DNA of 64,000 nucleotides, from positions 62,001 to 126,000 of the forward strand of contig NZ_NFKI01000001.1 of NCBI RefSeq assembly GCF_002160305.1, in the 5' to 3' direction. The DNA is from Pseudoflavonifractor sp. An184 (GTDB lineage Bacteria; Bacillota; Clostridia; Oscillospirales; Oscillospiraceae). Made by a program: the position numbers and the translations under genes. The notes below the pieces were generated by a model. It had not been told where the DNA came from. It worked only from the letters and a program-made list of their open reading frames with translations, and ran no database searches. Below are positions 40,540 to 49,066 of the stretch, piece after piece (the stretch's first letter is position 1; the number at the start of each line of letters is the position of its first letter).

Positions 40540-42719
40540 AGACAATGCGGCTTTTCCCTTTGGAACTGCGGCGGCTGCTTCAAAGCCGCCTGACCTGGCT
40601 GATGATGGCTTTGACGGTCCTCTCCCCGGTGTTGGGGCTGGTGCTCTACAAGCCCGCCACCTCCACCACCATGCTCTCCATGTATCTGGCAAACCCCGCG
40701 ATTGCCGGCGGCACAGCCGGCGCCATCCTCTTTGGTCTGTTGACCATCTTTGAACTGGACCGGGCCTGCCGCAGCCGGGTGGACATTCTCACCGACGCGG
40801 TGGTGTCCCCCCTGACCACGGCACTGACCCGCCTGCTGGCCCTGCTGGCGGCCACAGTGCTGACGGTGGGCCTCACAATGTTGGTCTGGCTGCCCATCAG
40901 CGCGGGACTGATCGGCGCCGTGTTCACCGGCGCAAACTATGTGCTGGCCTATCTGCTCTTCCTGGGGCTGGCGCTGCCCCTGGGCGTCCTGGCAGCGGCC
41001 GCAGCCTACCAGTTCACCCGCCGGGCGGATCTGTCCATCGTCCTGTTTATCGCCTTCTGCGCCCTGAGCCTGACGGTGTGGGCGGCAGACTGGCAGTTAT
41101 GCTGGCTCAATCCCTGCGTGTGGGCCCTGTCCGATGATTTCTCCAACCTTCGTGTGTTTCGGTCGGTGGCCTGGATGCGTTTCACCTGGCTCCTTGCACT
41201 GGCCGGGGTCTGGACAATCTCCTATCTCTGCATCCGGCAGTATGGGAAGGGCGTGTTCGGCTCCCTGGCCCGGAGCGTCCGGCGGCTCTACCGCCCGGTG
41301 ATCGCCCTGGCGCTGCTGGCCTGTTCCGGCACCGCCTATGCCGCCCAGCCCTTTCTCGACCACAGCAATCCGGATTTAACGGTGATGTCCTTCTATGAGA
41401 TCCCTTATGCCGAGGGCGTCACTTTTGTCCACCGCACCGCCCAGGTGTTTCCGGACACCGATGCCGGCACCGTGACGGGCCGGGCCTCCTACCAGTTCCG
41501 GAACACCTCCGGCCAGGAGCAGAGCATCTCCTTCGGCATCAACCCTGGCTACGCCATCTCCAACGTGAAAGCCAACGGCGCGGACATACCCTTTACGGTG
41601 AGCGATTACCAGGAGTACAACGAGGCCCTGCTGGAAGTCACCATTCCCGCAGAGGAAGAAGTGGAGCTGACCATGGAGTACAGCGGCTTTCCCCAGGAGA
41701 GTATGCCCACCATGCAGGGCGGCAAGGAGCTGAGCGACGAATACCTCTGCCTGGAAAACTCGGCTCTCTCGCCCCGTGTGATGAATGTCATGCCCGGAGA
41801 GGCCGGCTATCCCGCTGAAATTGAGATCACCCTGCCGGAAAATATGCTGGCGATCCCCTTCGGCTCCAGCGAGGCGGAGGTCGTCGCGGAGCACGAGGAC
41901 GGCACCAGAACATGGCGGTATGAACACAACGGAGCCGGCGGCATTCTCTACGCCGGGGACTATATCCGGGAGGACATCGAGGCCGGCGGCATGACCATTG
42001 AGTTCTACTACGGCCGCAAACATCAGGCCGTCATGGAGGCTGCCCAAGCCGTGGACGCGGTAAAGGAAGTGGTGGACTACTGTACCGAGCATTATGGCTC
42101 CCTCTCCTTCGGAACCGGGGAGACCCTGAAGCTCATCCAGAGCCGGGTGGCCGGCGGCGGCTACGCCACCACCGGGGCCAGCCTGCTGGATGAGGCGGAC
42201 TTTACCGCCGCCAACCTGGGGAACACCGAAAAGGGCGGCGGCGCCGGTGAGGTCATGATCCACGAGCTGGTCCATCAGTGGTGGGGCCTGGGCAACATGT
42301 TTGATACCTCCGATCCCACCAGCCCCTGGTCTGCCGAGGGTCTGACTGTCTACACCACCTACCGTATTGTCAAGGAGCTGTACGGCGAGGACTATGCCCG
42401 GGAGCATTATGTGGATCAGTGGCAGAAAGCGGTAGATGACTACTACCTGAACTTCTATGTGCGCAATCCTGAATATCTGGAGATGCTGCCGGAGCAGGTG
42501 CAGCTTGCCATCTCCAATAGTCTGTCTCAGGTTCGGCAGTACAATGAGATGCCCCTGAAGATCTATAAGGCAGAGCAGCTGGTGGGCGGCGAGGAGGCCA
42601 TGGACCAGATCCTCCACGGCCTATTCAACCGGGAGCTGAACCCCATGTACCCCTATCTGACCTACCAGGAATTTTTGAGCGCCTGCGCTCTGACGGAGGA
42701 GGATTTGAACCTTGGGTAA
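40536..42719 (+). CDS. ABC-2 permease fused to an M1-like zinc peptidase domain
   Basis: 727 residues. Residues 1-290 contain about six membrane helices of ABC-2 type. One more helix near 250-270 is followed by an extracytoplasmic region (from about 285) with an M1-aminopeptidase-like domain: zinc motif HELVHQWW with H576, E577 and H580, and a probable third ligand Glu in SAEGLTVY. The gap from the second His to this Glu is 20 residues instead of the usual 18, and no GAMEN exopeptidase motif is seen. ABC permease/M1 fusions exist in other bacteria; their substrate is not established. The stop overlaps the next permease gene. Confidence 0.85.
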   Translation: MKTMRLFPLELRRLLQSRLTWLMMALTVLSPVLGLVLYKPATSTTMLSMYLANPAIAGGTAGAILFGLLTIFELDRACRSRVDILTDAVVSPLTTALTRLLALLAATVLTVGLTMLVWLPISAGLIGAVFTGANYVLAYLLFLGLALPLGVLAAAAAYQFTRRADLSIVLFIAFCALSLTVWAADWQLCWLNPCVWALSDDFSNLRVFRSVAWMRFTWLLALAGVWTISYLCIRQYGKGVFGSLARSVRRLYRPVIALALLACSGTAYAAQPFLDHSNPDLTVMSFYEIPYAEGVTFVHRTAQVFPDTDAGTVTGRASYQFRNTSGQEQSISFGINPGYAISNVKANGADIPFTVSDYQEYNEALLEVTIPAEEEVELTMEYSGFPQESMPTMQGGKELSDEYLCLENSALSPRVMNVMPGEAGYPAEIEITLPENMLAIPFGSSEAEVVAEHEDGTRTWRYEHNGAGGILYAGDYIREDIEAGGMTIEFYYGRKHQAVMEAAQAVDAVKEVVDYCTEHYGSLSFGTGETLKLIQSRVAGGGYATTGASLLDEADFTAANLGNTEKGGGAGEVMIHELVHQWWGLGNMFDTSDPTSPWSAEGLTVYTTYRIVKELYGEDYAREHYVDQWQKAVDDYYLNFYVRNPEYLEMLPEQVQLAISNSLSQVRQYNEMPLKIYKAEQLVGGEEAMDQILHGLFNRELNPMYPYLTYQEFLSACALTEEDLNLG

Positions 42720-43428
42720 GATTTTTCGATATGAATGCCGCAGGCTGCTGTGGAACAAGTTTTTTATCGGGCTGGCGGTTGTGCTGCTTCTCTACGGGGC
42801 GCTGGTGCTCCACGCCGTGACCATCCTGGGGGTATCCCATACCGCCCCCTTCTCCCCCTGGAGCTTTGGGGATTATCTCTCCCGCATGCTGCCTCTGCTT
42901 TGGATCGGGATGCTGTTCTTCCTGACCTTTTATACCTCGCCCAAGGCCCGGCGGGCGGCGGTTCTCATGGACACTACGCCGATGCCGCCCAAGCAATATG
43001 CTTGGGTCCGGTGCGCCGCGGCCCTGACGGGGGGCGTGCTGCTGAGTCTGCTGTGCATGGGAGAGGCGGCGGTGTTCTACGGCCGTATGTTCCACTGGTA
43101 CGGCTGGGGGAGCCTTCTGCTCCCGGCCCTGACGGTCCTTCTGCCCGCCCTGGTGTTCGCACTGGGGAGCGGATGGCTGCTGGGGCGGCTGCGGACCTGG
43201 CTGGTGTATGTATGGATGGCGGTACCCTTCCTGCTGGCGGCCCTGCCCCTGCCGGAAGTCCTCTCCCTCTGGAACGGCCGCTTCTTCACCGCCTATCCCC
43301 TGACTCTGGGGACGCTGGACCCGGCCTTTGCCCTGCCCGCCGGCGCGGCTGCGGCGCAAGTTGTCCTGCTGGCCGTTGGGGCGGCGCTGCTGGCAGCAGG
43401 CGGCAGCCGCCGCAAGGCAATGAGATAA
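42712..43428 (+). CDS. ABC-2 type permease subunit
   Basis: 238 residues; TTG 42712, 9 nt after GGAGGAGG, overlapping the fusion gene. About six membrane helices; starts MGKIFRYECRRLLWNKFF, a typical N-terminal amphipathic helix of ABC-2 permeases. Probably the second membrane half of the 39679-42719 transporter. Confidence 0.78.
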   Translation: MGKIFRYECRRLLWNKFFIGLAVVLLLYGALVLHAVTILGVSHTAPFSPWSFGDYLSRMLPLLWIGMLFFLTFYTSPKARRAAVLMDTTPMPPKQYAWVRCAAALTGGVLLSLLCMGEAAVFYGRMFHWYGWGSLLLPALTVLLPALVFALGSGWLLGRLRTWLVYVWMAVPFLLAALPLPEVLSLWNGRFFTAYPLTLGTLDPAFALPAGAAAAQVVLLAVGAALLAAGGSRRKAMR

Positions 43429-43449
43429 AGGAACAGAGAGGGGAGGGAG

Positions 43450-43881
43450 GTGCAGCGGATCAAAGAAGTTATCATCATTCGGGCCGCGGATCCGGATGGC
43501 AGTATGTTCCGGGCCATCAAGGACGCGCTCCGGGGCAGGCGAGCGGAAGTTATTGAACTGGCCGCGCCTTCTCACGATATCCTCACCTTTGGGGATATAG
43601 AGATCCACCCGGACCGCCGGGTGGTGCTCAAAGCAGGGGAGGAGGTGAGCCTGAACCACGGAGAGTTCTCCATGCTCCTGCTCCTGGCCAGTGCTCCTGG
43701 GCAGGTGTTCAGCAAGGATCAGCTCTATGACGCCGCCTGGCATGAGGAGTACCGCTATGGGACCACCGCGGTAGAGAATATCATCTGGCGGCTGCGGCAG
43801 AAGTTAGAGGACGATCCCAGGCACCCGGTTTACATCAAGACGGTCATCCGAAGCGGATATAAAATAGAAAAGCCAAGATAA
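43450..43881 (+). CDS. PhoB-type winged-helix protein without receiver, copy 5 (lone)
   Basis: 143 residues; GTG 43450 behind a GGGAGGGAG run. N-terminal IKEVIIIRAADPDGS-M-F-RAI, then winged helix (NHGEFSMLLLLASAPGQVF, TAVENIIWRLRQKLE, YIKTVIRSGYKIE). It is clearly paralogous to the four cassette copies but has no DtxR-like gene or hairpin before it. It lies at the end of the ABC-2/M1 operon, 21 bp after the permease, so it keeps the habit of closing a transporter operon. Confidence 0.86.
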   Translation: MQRIKEVIIIRAADPDGSMFRAIKDALRGRRAEVIELAAPSHDILTFGDIEIHPDRRVVLKAGEEVSLNHGEFSMLLLLASAPGQVFSKDQLYDAAWHEEYRYGTTAVENIIWRLRQKLEDDPRHPVYIKTVIRSGYKIEKPR

Positions 43882-43888
43882 GGACAAA

Positions 43889-43919
43889 GGCGGCGCCAGC
43901 ATCGGCGCCGCCTCATTTT
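43889..43919 (+). terminator. Intrinsic terminator after copy 5
   Basis: 9-bp GC stem GGCGGCGCC (43889-43897) with GGCGCCGCC (43904-43912), then TCATTTTC. Confidence 0.75.
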
Positions 43920-43929
43920 CTCTCCCGGC

Positions 43930-44172
43930 TCATCGCTTGGCACAGACGAACCATCGCCCTTTCTCCATCCAGAGGTAGGTTTCCCTGCCCTGAATCATGC
44001 AGGTGTAGCGGTCCCCAACGCCGCCCACGCTCTGGCAGGCCGCCCGCCGGATATCCAGGATCTTGTCCACCGGGTACTTGTGGCTCTCGTCAAACTCGAT
44101 CTCCAACGGCCGCAGTTTCCCATCCGCGTCAAACCGGACGATGACCGGCACATATCGCTTTTCACGCTCCAT
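43930..44172 (-). CDS. Small protein downstream of the Y-family polymerase
   Basis: 80 residues; ATG at 44172, after GGAGG. MEREKRYVPVIVRFDADGKL, later DKILDIRRA and a C-terminal YLWMEKGRWFV. It starts 5 bp after the polymerase stop, hence co-transcribed. No known domain recognised; the pattern of a small basic protein after a mobile-element polymerase suggests an accessory to it. Confidence 0.72.
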   Translation of the reverse strand: MEREKRYVPVIVRFDADGKLRPLEIEFDESHKYPVDKILDIRRAACQSVGGVGDRYTCMIQGRETYLWMEKGRWFVCAKR

Positions 44173-44177
44173 CGGTG

Positions 44178-45428
44178 TTATCCTCCAAAGTATCCGACTG
44201 GGTGGACGGTGTGATCGTCCCGCACATTGATATGGCCCAGGCGCGGGTCGGTATCCAGCAGGGCGCGGCGGACGCTCATGTATCCGTACCGCTGGCGCAG
44301 GTGATCCACCGCCCGGTCGATTCGCTCCCACTTGTCGCGCCTTTGATCCTCCGCGTAGAGGGACATCTGGACGGTGCCGACAGCCTCCACTAAGCCGGCG
44401 CCGCGCAGCCCGATACTCCGGATCGGGCGCTCCCAATGGTAATTCCGGCGGAACAATTCCAAACCCACCTCCGCCAGCTCCTGGCTGGAGCAGGAGGGGG
44501 CCGGCAGCTTCCGCTGCCGGAGCATGGAGCGCAGCCCCGTGTCCCGGACATAGATCTCCACCACCGTGCAGCGGGACGCCAGTTCCCGCATCCGGGAGCA
44601 GACGCTTTCGGCCAGCAGGAGCAGCATCAGCTGCACATCGCCTTCTGATACCAGGTCACGGGGCGTGGTGGCGCTGTTGCCGACGGATTTGACGTTTGGA
44701 ATATGATCCGTCTTCTGCACAGGGGAGACATCCCGCCCCTTTGCGAACATACTGAGGATCAGTCCCATTTTCCCAAGGCGCCGCTGCAGCACATCCTCCG
44801 AGCACTCCGCCAGCCGGCCGATGGTGTCGATCCCAATGGCCCGCAGTTTTTTGGAGGTGGCAGGCCCCACATAGAGCAGGTCCTCCACCGGCAGGGGGTA
44901 GACGATCTCCTTGTAGTTATCCTGCTCGATCCGGGTGATGGCGTCCGGCTTTTTGTAGTCGCTCCCCAGTTTGGCGGTGATCTTGTTGTTGGCCACGCCG
45001 ATGCTGGCCGTGATGCCCAGTTCAGACTTGATCCGGCTGCTGATCTCCCGGGCGATGGTCATGGGGGAGCCGTACAGCCCCACGCTGCCCGTCACATCCA
45101 ACCAGTTCTCATCCAGGCCAAACGGCTCCACCTGGTCGGTGTAGTCCTCGTAGATCTCTCTGGCATAGCGGCTGATGCGAATATACTCGTCCATGTCGGG
45201 GGGCAGGGTAACAAGCTGGGGGCAACGCTGTTTTGCCTGCCAGATGGCCATGCCGGTTTTGACGCCGTAGGGCTTGGCGATATAATTCGCGGTGAGTACG
45301 ATGCCGTGCCGCTCCTCCTGGCTCCCACACACCGCCAGCGGCGTGTCCCTCAGTTCCGGGTGGCGCTGCATCTCGACGCTGGCGTAGAAGCAGTTCATAT
45401 CACAGTGTAAAATGTGGCGCGTGCCCAT
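44178..45428 (-). CDS. Y-family DNA polymerase (DinB/UmuC-like)
   Basis: 416 residues; ATG at 45428 behind AAAGGGGGG. Catalytic landmarks: HCDMNCFYASVE at the N terminus (first metal-binding Asp) and GLDENWLDVTG near 108 (second acidic pair), helix-hairpin-helix TSKKLRAIGIDTIGRLAE and a little-finger domain at the C terminus. Translesion synthesis during SOS is the family role. A LexA-like box in its promoter supports damage induction. Such polymerases are common cargo of plasmids and integrative elements. Confidence 0.9.
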   Translation of the reverse strand: MGTRHILHCDMNCFYASVEMQRHPELRDTPLAVCGSQEERHGIVLTANYIAKPYGVKTGMAIWQAKQRCPQLVTLPPDMDEYIRISRYAREIYEDYTDQVEPFGLDENWLDVTGSVGLYGSPMTIAREISSRIKSELGITASIGVANNKITAKLGSDYKKPDAITRIEQDNYKEIVYPLPVEDLLYVGPATSKKLRAIGIDTIGRLAECSEDVLQRRLGKMGLILSMFAKGRDVSPVQKTDHIPNVKSVGNSATTPRDLVSEGDVQLMLLLLAESVCSRMRELASRCTVVEIYVRDTGLRSMLRQRKLPAPSCSSQELAEVGLELFRRNYHWERPIRSIGLRGAGLVEAVGTVQMSLYAEDQRRDKWERIDRAVDHLRQRYGYMSVRRALLDTDPRLGHINVRDDHTVHPVGYFGG

Positions 45429-45451
45429 CGGCGTCACCCCCCTTTGCCTCC

Positions 45452-45480
45452 ATAATAGAACATTTGTTTGATAAGCGCAA
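45452..45480 (-). promoter_or_regulatory. Polymerase promoter with LexA-like box
   Basis: Minus strand: TTGCGC (45480-45475), 17-bp spacer, TATTAT (45457-45452). In the spacer the plus strand reads GAACATTTGTTT (45458-45469), one base off the Gram-positive LexA consensus GAAC-N4-GTTC. Repression by LexA would block this promoter. Confidence 0.65.
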
Positions 45481-45588
45481 GAGCCGATTTCTGGAAAATG
45501 GCCGGAAGCTGTTTTCCCACATCCCTCTTTATGGTACACTATATTTTGTACCAGCGCGTACAACTTGTTGCATGGGAGGCCCAAAGTC

Positions 45589-46170
45589 ATGTGTGGTCGG
45601 TATCAGTTCACGGCGGAACAATGCGAAGAAATTCGGCAGATTGCCGAAGCGATCCAGCGCAAGTATGGCGCCGGCGCGTGGACGCCGGGGGAGATCCGGC
45701 CGTCCAACCATGCCCCGGTCCTGCTGGACGGCGCCGGAGGGCCGGTCCCAAAGCTGATGAAGTGGGGATATCAGCTGCCCGGCACGCTGGTCATCAATGC
45801 CCGTGCTGAGACGGCGGCGGAGAAGCCCCTGTTTCGGGACAGCGTCCGCAGCCGGCGCTGTCTGATCCCGTCCACAGGATTTTATGAGTGGGACGGCCAG
45901 AAGCGGAAGTATCTGTTCACCCTGCCCCGGGAGGGCGCCCTCTATATGGCGGGGCTGTATGACCGGCGGGGGAGCGAGGAGTGCTACTGCATCCTGACCA
46001 CGGCGCCCAACGCATCCATGCGGCCCATCCACGACCGGATGCCCCTGATCCTGACAGGGGAGCAGCGGCAAAGATGGCTGGCCGACGCCGATGCCGCGAC
46101 TGAGATCCTTACCGTGGCGCCCCCGGAGCTGACCCGCGCGTCAGCGGAGGCTCAGATCAGCCTGTGGTAG
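45589..46170 (+). CDS. SRAP (SOS-response-associated peptidase, YedK/HMCES) protein
   Basis: 193 residues; ATG 45589, 9 nt after GGGAGG. It begins MCGRYQF, so the catalytic Cys2 is exposed after Met removal; other family residues are Asn in LVINARAET, Glu in GFYEWD and His in IHDRMPL. SRAP proteins form a covalent link to abasic sites in single-stranded DNA and protect them. It is divergent from the polymerase, forming a DNA-damage pair. Confidence 0.92.
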   Translation: MCGRYQFTAEQCEEIRQIAEAIQRKYGAGAWTPGEIRPSNHAPVLLDGAGGPVPKLMKWGYQLPGTLVINARAETAAEKPLFRDSVRSRRCLIPSTGFYEWDGQKRKYLFTLPREGALYMAGLYDRRGSEECYCILTTAPNASMRPIHDRMPLILTGEQRQRWLADADAATEILTVAPPELTRASAEAQISLW

Positions 46171-46211
46171 AGAGGCAGGGCAGGGGAGGAGCCGCTTTCA
46201 GGCGAAAAATA

Positions 46212-46247
46212 AAGAGGCCGCCGATCTTGTGAGATCGACGGCCTCTT
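46212..46247. terminator. Hairpin terminator after the SRAP gene
   Basis: 16-bp stem with one mismatch, AAGAGGCCGCCGATCT against AGATCGACGGCCTCTT, loop TGTG; A/T ends allow both directions (SRAP on plus, the 46283 gene on minus). Confidence 0.75.
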
Positions 46248-46282
46248 GCTGTGACAGGGTTGCAGGCGCCGAGATGGATGGC

Positions 46283-46783
46283 TCAGACCAGCTTCCCCAT
46301 CTCCATCAGGACGGTGGCCAGCGACGCGGTCTGCTCGTTGAACTCCTGCAGAAGTTCCAACAGGCTTTCCTTGGTCAAAAGCCGCTCGCTATCCATTTTG
46401 AACAGCTCGTACTCCTGGCTGTCCACCGCGTCGTAGGGCAGGCAGAGGATGCCTTCCTGCACCAGGCAGAGGACGCACCCGCTGAAGTCCAGGCAGCCAT
46501 AAGGGATGCGCCAGACCAGGTCACGGCGCAGCGCCTTTCCGTACGGCTCATAGAAGTCCTCCAGACTGACGAAGGTGGCGCCGGACTCCTCAAGGATGTG
46601 GCAGACCCACTCCTCCTTGGGGAGTTCGGACAGAGCCAGGGGCTTTTCCATAAATGGGATGGAGTGCGGCGTGTAGGACTGGCACCGCTTTTGATCCACC
46701 CGGATCTCGCCGTCCAGTTTACAGGTGCCGTCCGCCCCGCAGCTGACGCAGTCCGGGGTGTGGCAGATCAGCTTTGTCGGCAT
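46283..46783 (-). CDS. Cysteine-rich protein of unknown function
   Basis: 166 residues; ATG at 46783 behind AAGGAGG. The N-terminal 35 residues carry four cysteines (CHTPDCVSCGADGTC), suggesting a metal site; the rest has no recognised fold. Second gene of an operon with 46825-47337 that is preceded by conserved RNA element A. Confidence 0.68.
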   Translation of the reverse strand: MPTKLICHTPDCVSCGADGTCKLDGEIRVDQKRCQSYTPHSIPFMEKPLALSELPKEEWVCHILEESGATFVSLEDFYEPYGKALRRDLVWRIPYGCLDFSGCVLCLVQEGILCLPYDAVDSQEYELFKMDSERLLTKESLLELLQEFNEQTASLATVLMEMGKLV

Positions 46784-46824
46784 GAAAATCCCTCCTTATA
46801 TTTTTCAGATGCGATGGGCGCCGG

Positions 46825-47337
46825 CTATTTCCCCGGCTCCGACTGCGCCTTCCCGGCGGCATCGTCCCAAACCTGCTGGGCCAGGGCCTTCTTTGCAAAG
46901 GATAGGATGCGGTCAAGGCATCCGTCCCGCACCAGGGAGGGGACGTGTTTCGAGCAGAATTTGTCGATCTGCTCCGTCTGCCAGATGCTTTGGAACAGCA
47001 GCTCGGCGCCCAGCGCCTGGGCCATCTCGCCCAGCTGGCTGTCGGGGCTGATTTCCGTGCCCTCGAAGATGCAGTACGGCAGACCGAGTTTGCTGAGCAC
47101 GGATTCCACCCGCTCCCGAAACTGGATCTCCGTGAGCAGATCGGAGGTCAATGCCACCTGCCAGTCGGGCGATGCGGCGCCGGCGTATCCGATGGTCACG
47201 GTGCCGAAAAGAAATTTCCCATCCTGGCACAGCGTCACTTTCCCGGGTAGAGGCGCCTCAAACAAAATTTTGGCGCACTCGCGGGTCGCGGCCAAGTCGT
47301 TTCCGCACACGATGAAGCGAAGTTCAAATTGTTCCAT
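46825..47337 (-). CDS. Protein of unknown function in the RNA-element-A operon
   Basis: 170 residues; ATG at 47337 behind GAGGAGG. No membrane helices or signal peptide; starts MEQFELRFIVCGNDLAATRE. No family recognised. First gene after the two terminators of conserved RNA element A, so its expression likely depends on that leader or on a promoter at the second terminator (CTTTTTATATATAC). Confidence 0.66.
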   Translation of the reverse strand: MEQFELRFIVCGNDLAATRECAKILFEAPLPGKVTLCQDGKFLFGTVTIGYAGAASPDWQVALTSDLLTEIQFRERVESVLSKLGLPYCIFEGTEISPDSQLGEMAQALGAELLFQSIWQTEQIDKFCSKHVPSLVRDGCLDRILSFAKKALAQQVWDDAAGKAQSEPGK

Positions 47338-47381
47338 GGTGATGTTCCTCCTCAAGACTGGAATGATTGTGATGTATATAT

Positions 47382-47420
47382 AAAAAGCGCACGGAAAAGA
47401 GAGATCCTTTCCATGCGCTT
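47382..47420 (-). terminator. Second terminator of RNA leader A
   Basis: Minus strand: AAGCGCATGGAAAG..., paired with ...TTTTCCGTGCGCTT, followed by TTTATATATAC. The tail matches the second terminators of leaders B and C (GTGC-x-TTTTTATATAGATAC). Confidence 0.72.
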
Positions 47421-47477
47421 GTGGCCGGTCGGCCGGGGTTGGGTTGACACGGCCCGGTTTCCGGGGCCGGCGGTGAA

Positions 47478-47574
47478 ATAAAAAAAGTACCCAAGCAGCC
47501 ATTGCGGCTCTCGGGTACTTTGGAACACGGCGACTATGACTGCTCAGGCGCAGACATCAGAAACTGTTGTAATC
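47478..47574 (-). ncRNA. Conserved structured RNA element, copy A
   Basis: On the minus strand, TTGCTA (47603-47598), 17 bp, TATAAT (47580-47575) drive a short element: CAGTTTCTGATGT, hairpin CTGCGCCTGAGCAG, then CCGTGTTCCA and an intrinsic terminator AAGTACCC...GGGTACTT plus T7. Copies B (58026) and C (60056) have the same order of parts with the conserved words CAGTATCAG, GCCTGAGGC and GTGTTTCA. It is about 95 nt long, ends in a terminator, and sits upstream of a two-gene operon. No known RNA family could be assigned. Confidence 0.72.
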
Positions 47575-47705
47575 ATTATAGTCTGCCCAGCCAGAAATAG
47601 CAAGAGGGGAATGAAACTAAGGGTTCTGTTTTAAGTGGATACAAAGCAGCGCCGACCCGGTAGAATCGGGCGGCGTTGTTTTGAAATTCAATCAAATGTG
47701 TTTCA

Positions 47706-47912
47706 TCAGGCGCGTTTGGGATAATATCCCTTTTCGGCCATTCGGATTACAAAATCACGCTCATCCGAATCAGCGTCCGCAAATACAATGTTGTACCGTT
47801 TGCAGACCTGCCGGAAGTAAGCCAAGTACCCCAACTCCTCCTCCGTTGAAGGAGCAACATAGCTGGTGGGTGCAGCTAATTCATCCAAACGGGAAAACTT
47901 GTCTTGAGCCGT
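47706..47912 (-). CDS. Small protein with an apparent ACG start
   Basis: 68 residues if read from ACG at 47912, which lies 6 nt after AAGGAGG in the place where an ATG is expected: the frame then reads AQDKFSRLDELAAPT. The next usable start (TTG 47888) has no ribosome-binding site. The rest includes GYLAYFRQVCKRYNIVFADA and ends MAEKGYYPKRA. Either a start codon lost by one base change (a dying gene) or rare ACG initiation. Function unknown. Confidence 0.55.
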   Translation of the reverse strand, partial: TAQDKFSRLDELAAPTSYVAPSTEEELGYLAYFRQVCKRYNIVFADADSDERDFVIRMAEKGYYPKRA

Positions 47913-48263
47913 GCTTATTCCTCCTTCAAATAACGTGAGAATATTGAGGCGTCAAACAGTTCCCTCCTACCTTTTTTGTATAGGATAACACAAAGGACTC
48001 AAAAAATCAAAAGAACTTGCTGAAGTACACAGCGCATTTTTCTATGTAATTCTGCATGGAGCTTCTGAGAATTGAGTAATCCTCGCTCAAAGCGCATCCA
48101 ATCGCCCTGCAGCTGAAAATATGAAACAGATATGAAGTGAATGAGAAACGGATATGAAACCGAGGGTATAAAATAACAAAAAGGTTTCCCCTCACTGAAC
48201 AGTAAACACTGCGTGAAATACTGCTGAGGAGCCTGCATAGGGTGAACACGGGCCGCTCCCGTG
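47913..48263. other. AT-rich spacer, no gene seen
   Basis: Low-GC stretch with only short chance frames. A small hairpin CACGGGCCGCTCCCGTG lies at about 48246-48262. Nothing else could be supported. Confidence 0.5.
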
Positions 48264-48306
48264 AAAAAAGGGCATTGCTCCTCAAGATGGAGCAATGCCC
48301 TTCATG
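48264..48306 (-). terminator. Terminator of the 48329 gene
   Basis: Minus strand: perfect 14-bp stem AAGGGCATTGCTCC/GGAGCAATGCCCTT followed by T6. Confidence 0.85.
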
Positions 48307-48328
48307 CTTTTTCAAGGCGAAAACATGG

Positions 48329-48691
48329 TTACGCCTTCTCATCCGGCGTGTCCTCCTGCCGATGCTGGTCGAGGATCGTATCAATTATGGCCGCAATGAG
48401 CTTGCGCTCTCTCGGGGTACACTGCAGGAACAGGCGGGCCAGCCGCTCGCACTCGTCATCCGCCTGCTGCTGTGAAGCGTAGATCACAGAGTTGGCAGAC
48501 GCGCCCATACCCCGGATGAGCTTCACCAGTACATCGGCCTTTGGAATTTTTTCGCCCAATTCGATGGCTGCCAGATACCGTGAAGTGATGTCGGCCCGTT
48601 CAGCGGCTTGATCTCTCGTATAGCCGAGCCGCTCCCGCTCCGCACGCAGCTGCATGCCGCAGCCCTTGAATTCATCATTTGTTACCACCAA
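48329..48691 (-). CDS. XRE-family HTH protein
   Basis: 120 residues; TTG at 48691 (or GTG 48688) with GGAGGTG upstream. HTH about residues 12-65 (RERLGYTRDQAAERADITSRYLAAIELG), then a helical tail ending RKLIAAIIDTILDQH. Typical single-domain regulator of mobile elements. Confidence 0.82.
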   Translation of the reverse strand: MVVTNDEFKGCGMQLRAERERLGYTRDQAAERADITSRYLAAIELGEKIPKADVLVKLIRGMGASANSVIYASQQQADDECERLARLFLQCTPRERKLIAAIIDTILDQHRQEDTPDEKA

Positions 48692-48940
48692 TGGTTCACC
48701 TCCGACTCACATTCTATGTTGTGCAGAAATCAGGTGAAATGCTCCACTGGTGGCGTAATTTCAGTTCTAATGGTTCATCACAGGAGAAAGGTGGGAAGAG
48801 AATGAGACTGAATACGCTGATAGAGTAGCAGTACGTCCCGATGCAGCAGATCGGCCGGAGCATCTGAAAAAAGCCGGCTTGACCGGCGGCCACTCTGTCT
48901 GTGTCAACAATGAACCAATAGTTCTGAATAATCGACACCA
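48692..48940. other. Non-coding stretch between divergent genes
   Basis: No gene seen. It contains a small GC hairpin GCCGGCTTGACCGGC near 48873 and leads into a terminator at 48941. Confidence 0.45.
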
Positions 48941-48974
48941 AACCGTCAAGCAAGGAATTTGCTTGGCGGTTTTT
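48941..48974 (+). terminator. Intrinsic terminator upstream of the sigma-like gene
   Basis: 13-bp stem AACCGTCAAGCAA (48941-48953) with TTGCTTGGCGGTT (48959-48971, one U-G pair), followed by TTTTT. It has no gene just before it on this strand, so it may belong to a lost gene or a leader of the 49067 gene. Confidence 0.7.
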
Positions 48975-49066
48975 ATCATGTGTGGCAAAATCGCCGCCCA
49001 CTTTCGGGGAAAGGAGCGAAAGGGGACGAAGAAACCGCCTCCGCGGGTAGGGGAGGAGGTGATTTG

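Noticed and set aside
44175-45410. Plus-strand open frames opposite the Y-family polymerase
   Set aside because: The minus strand has all catalytic motifs, a ribosome-binding site and a promoter; the plus frames are shadows.
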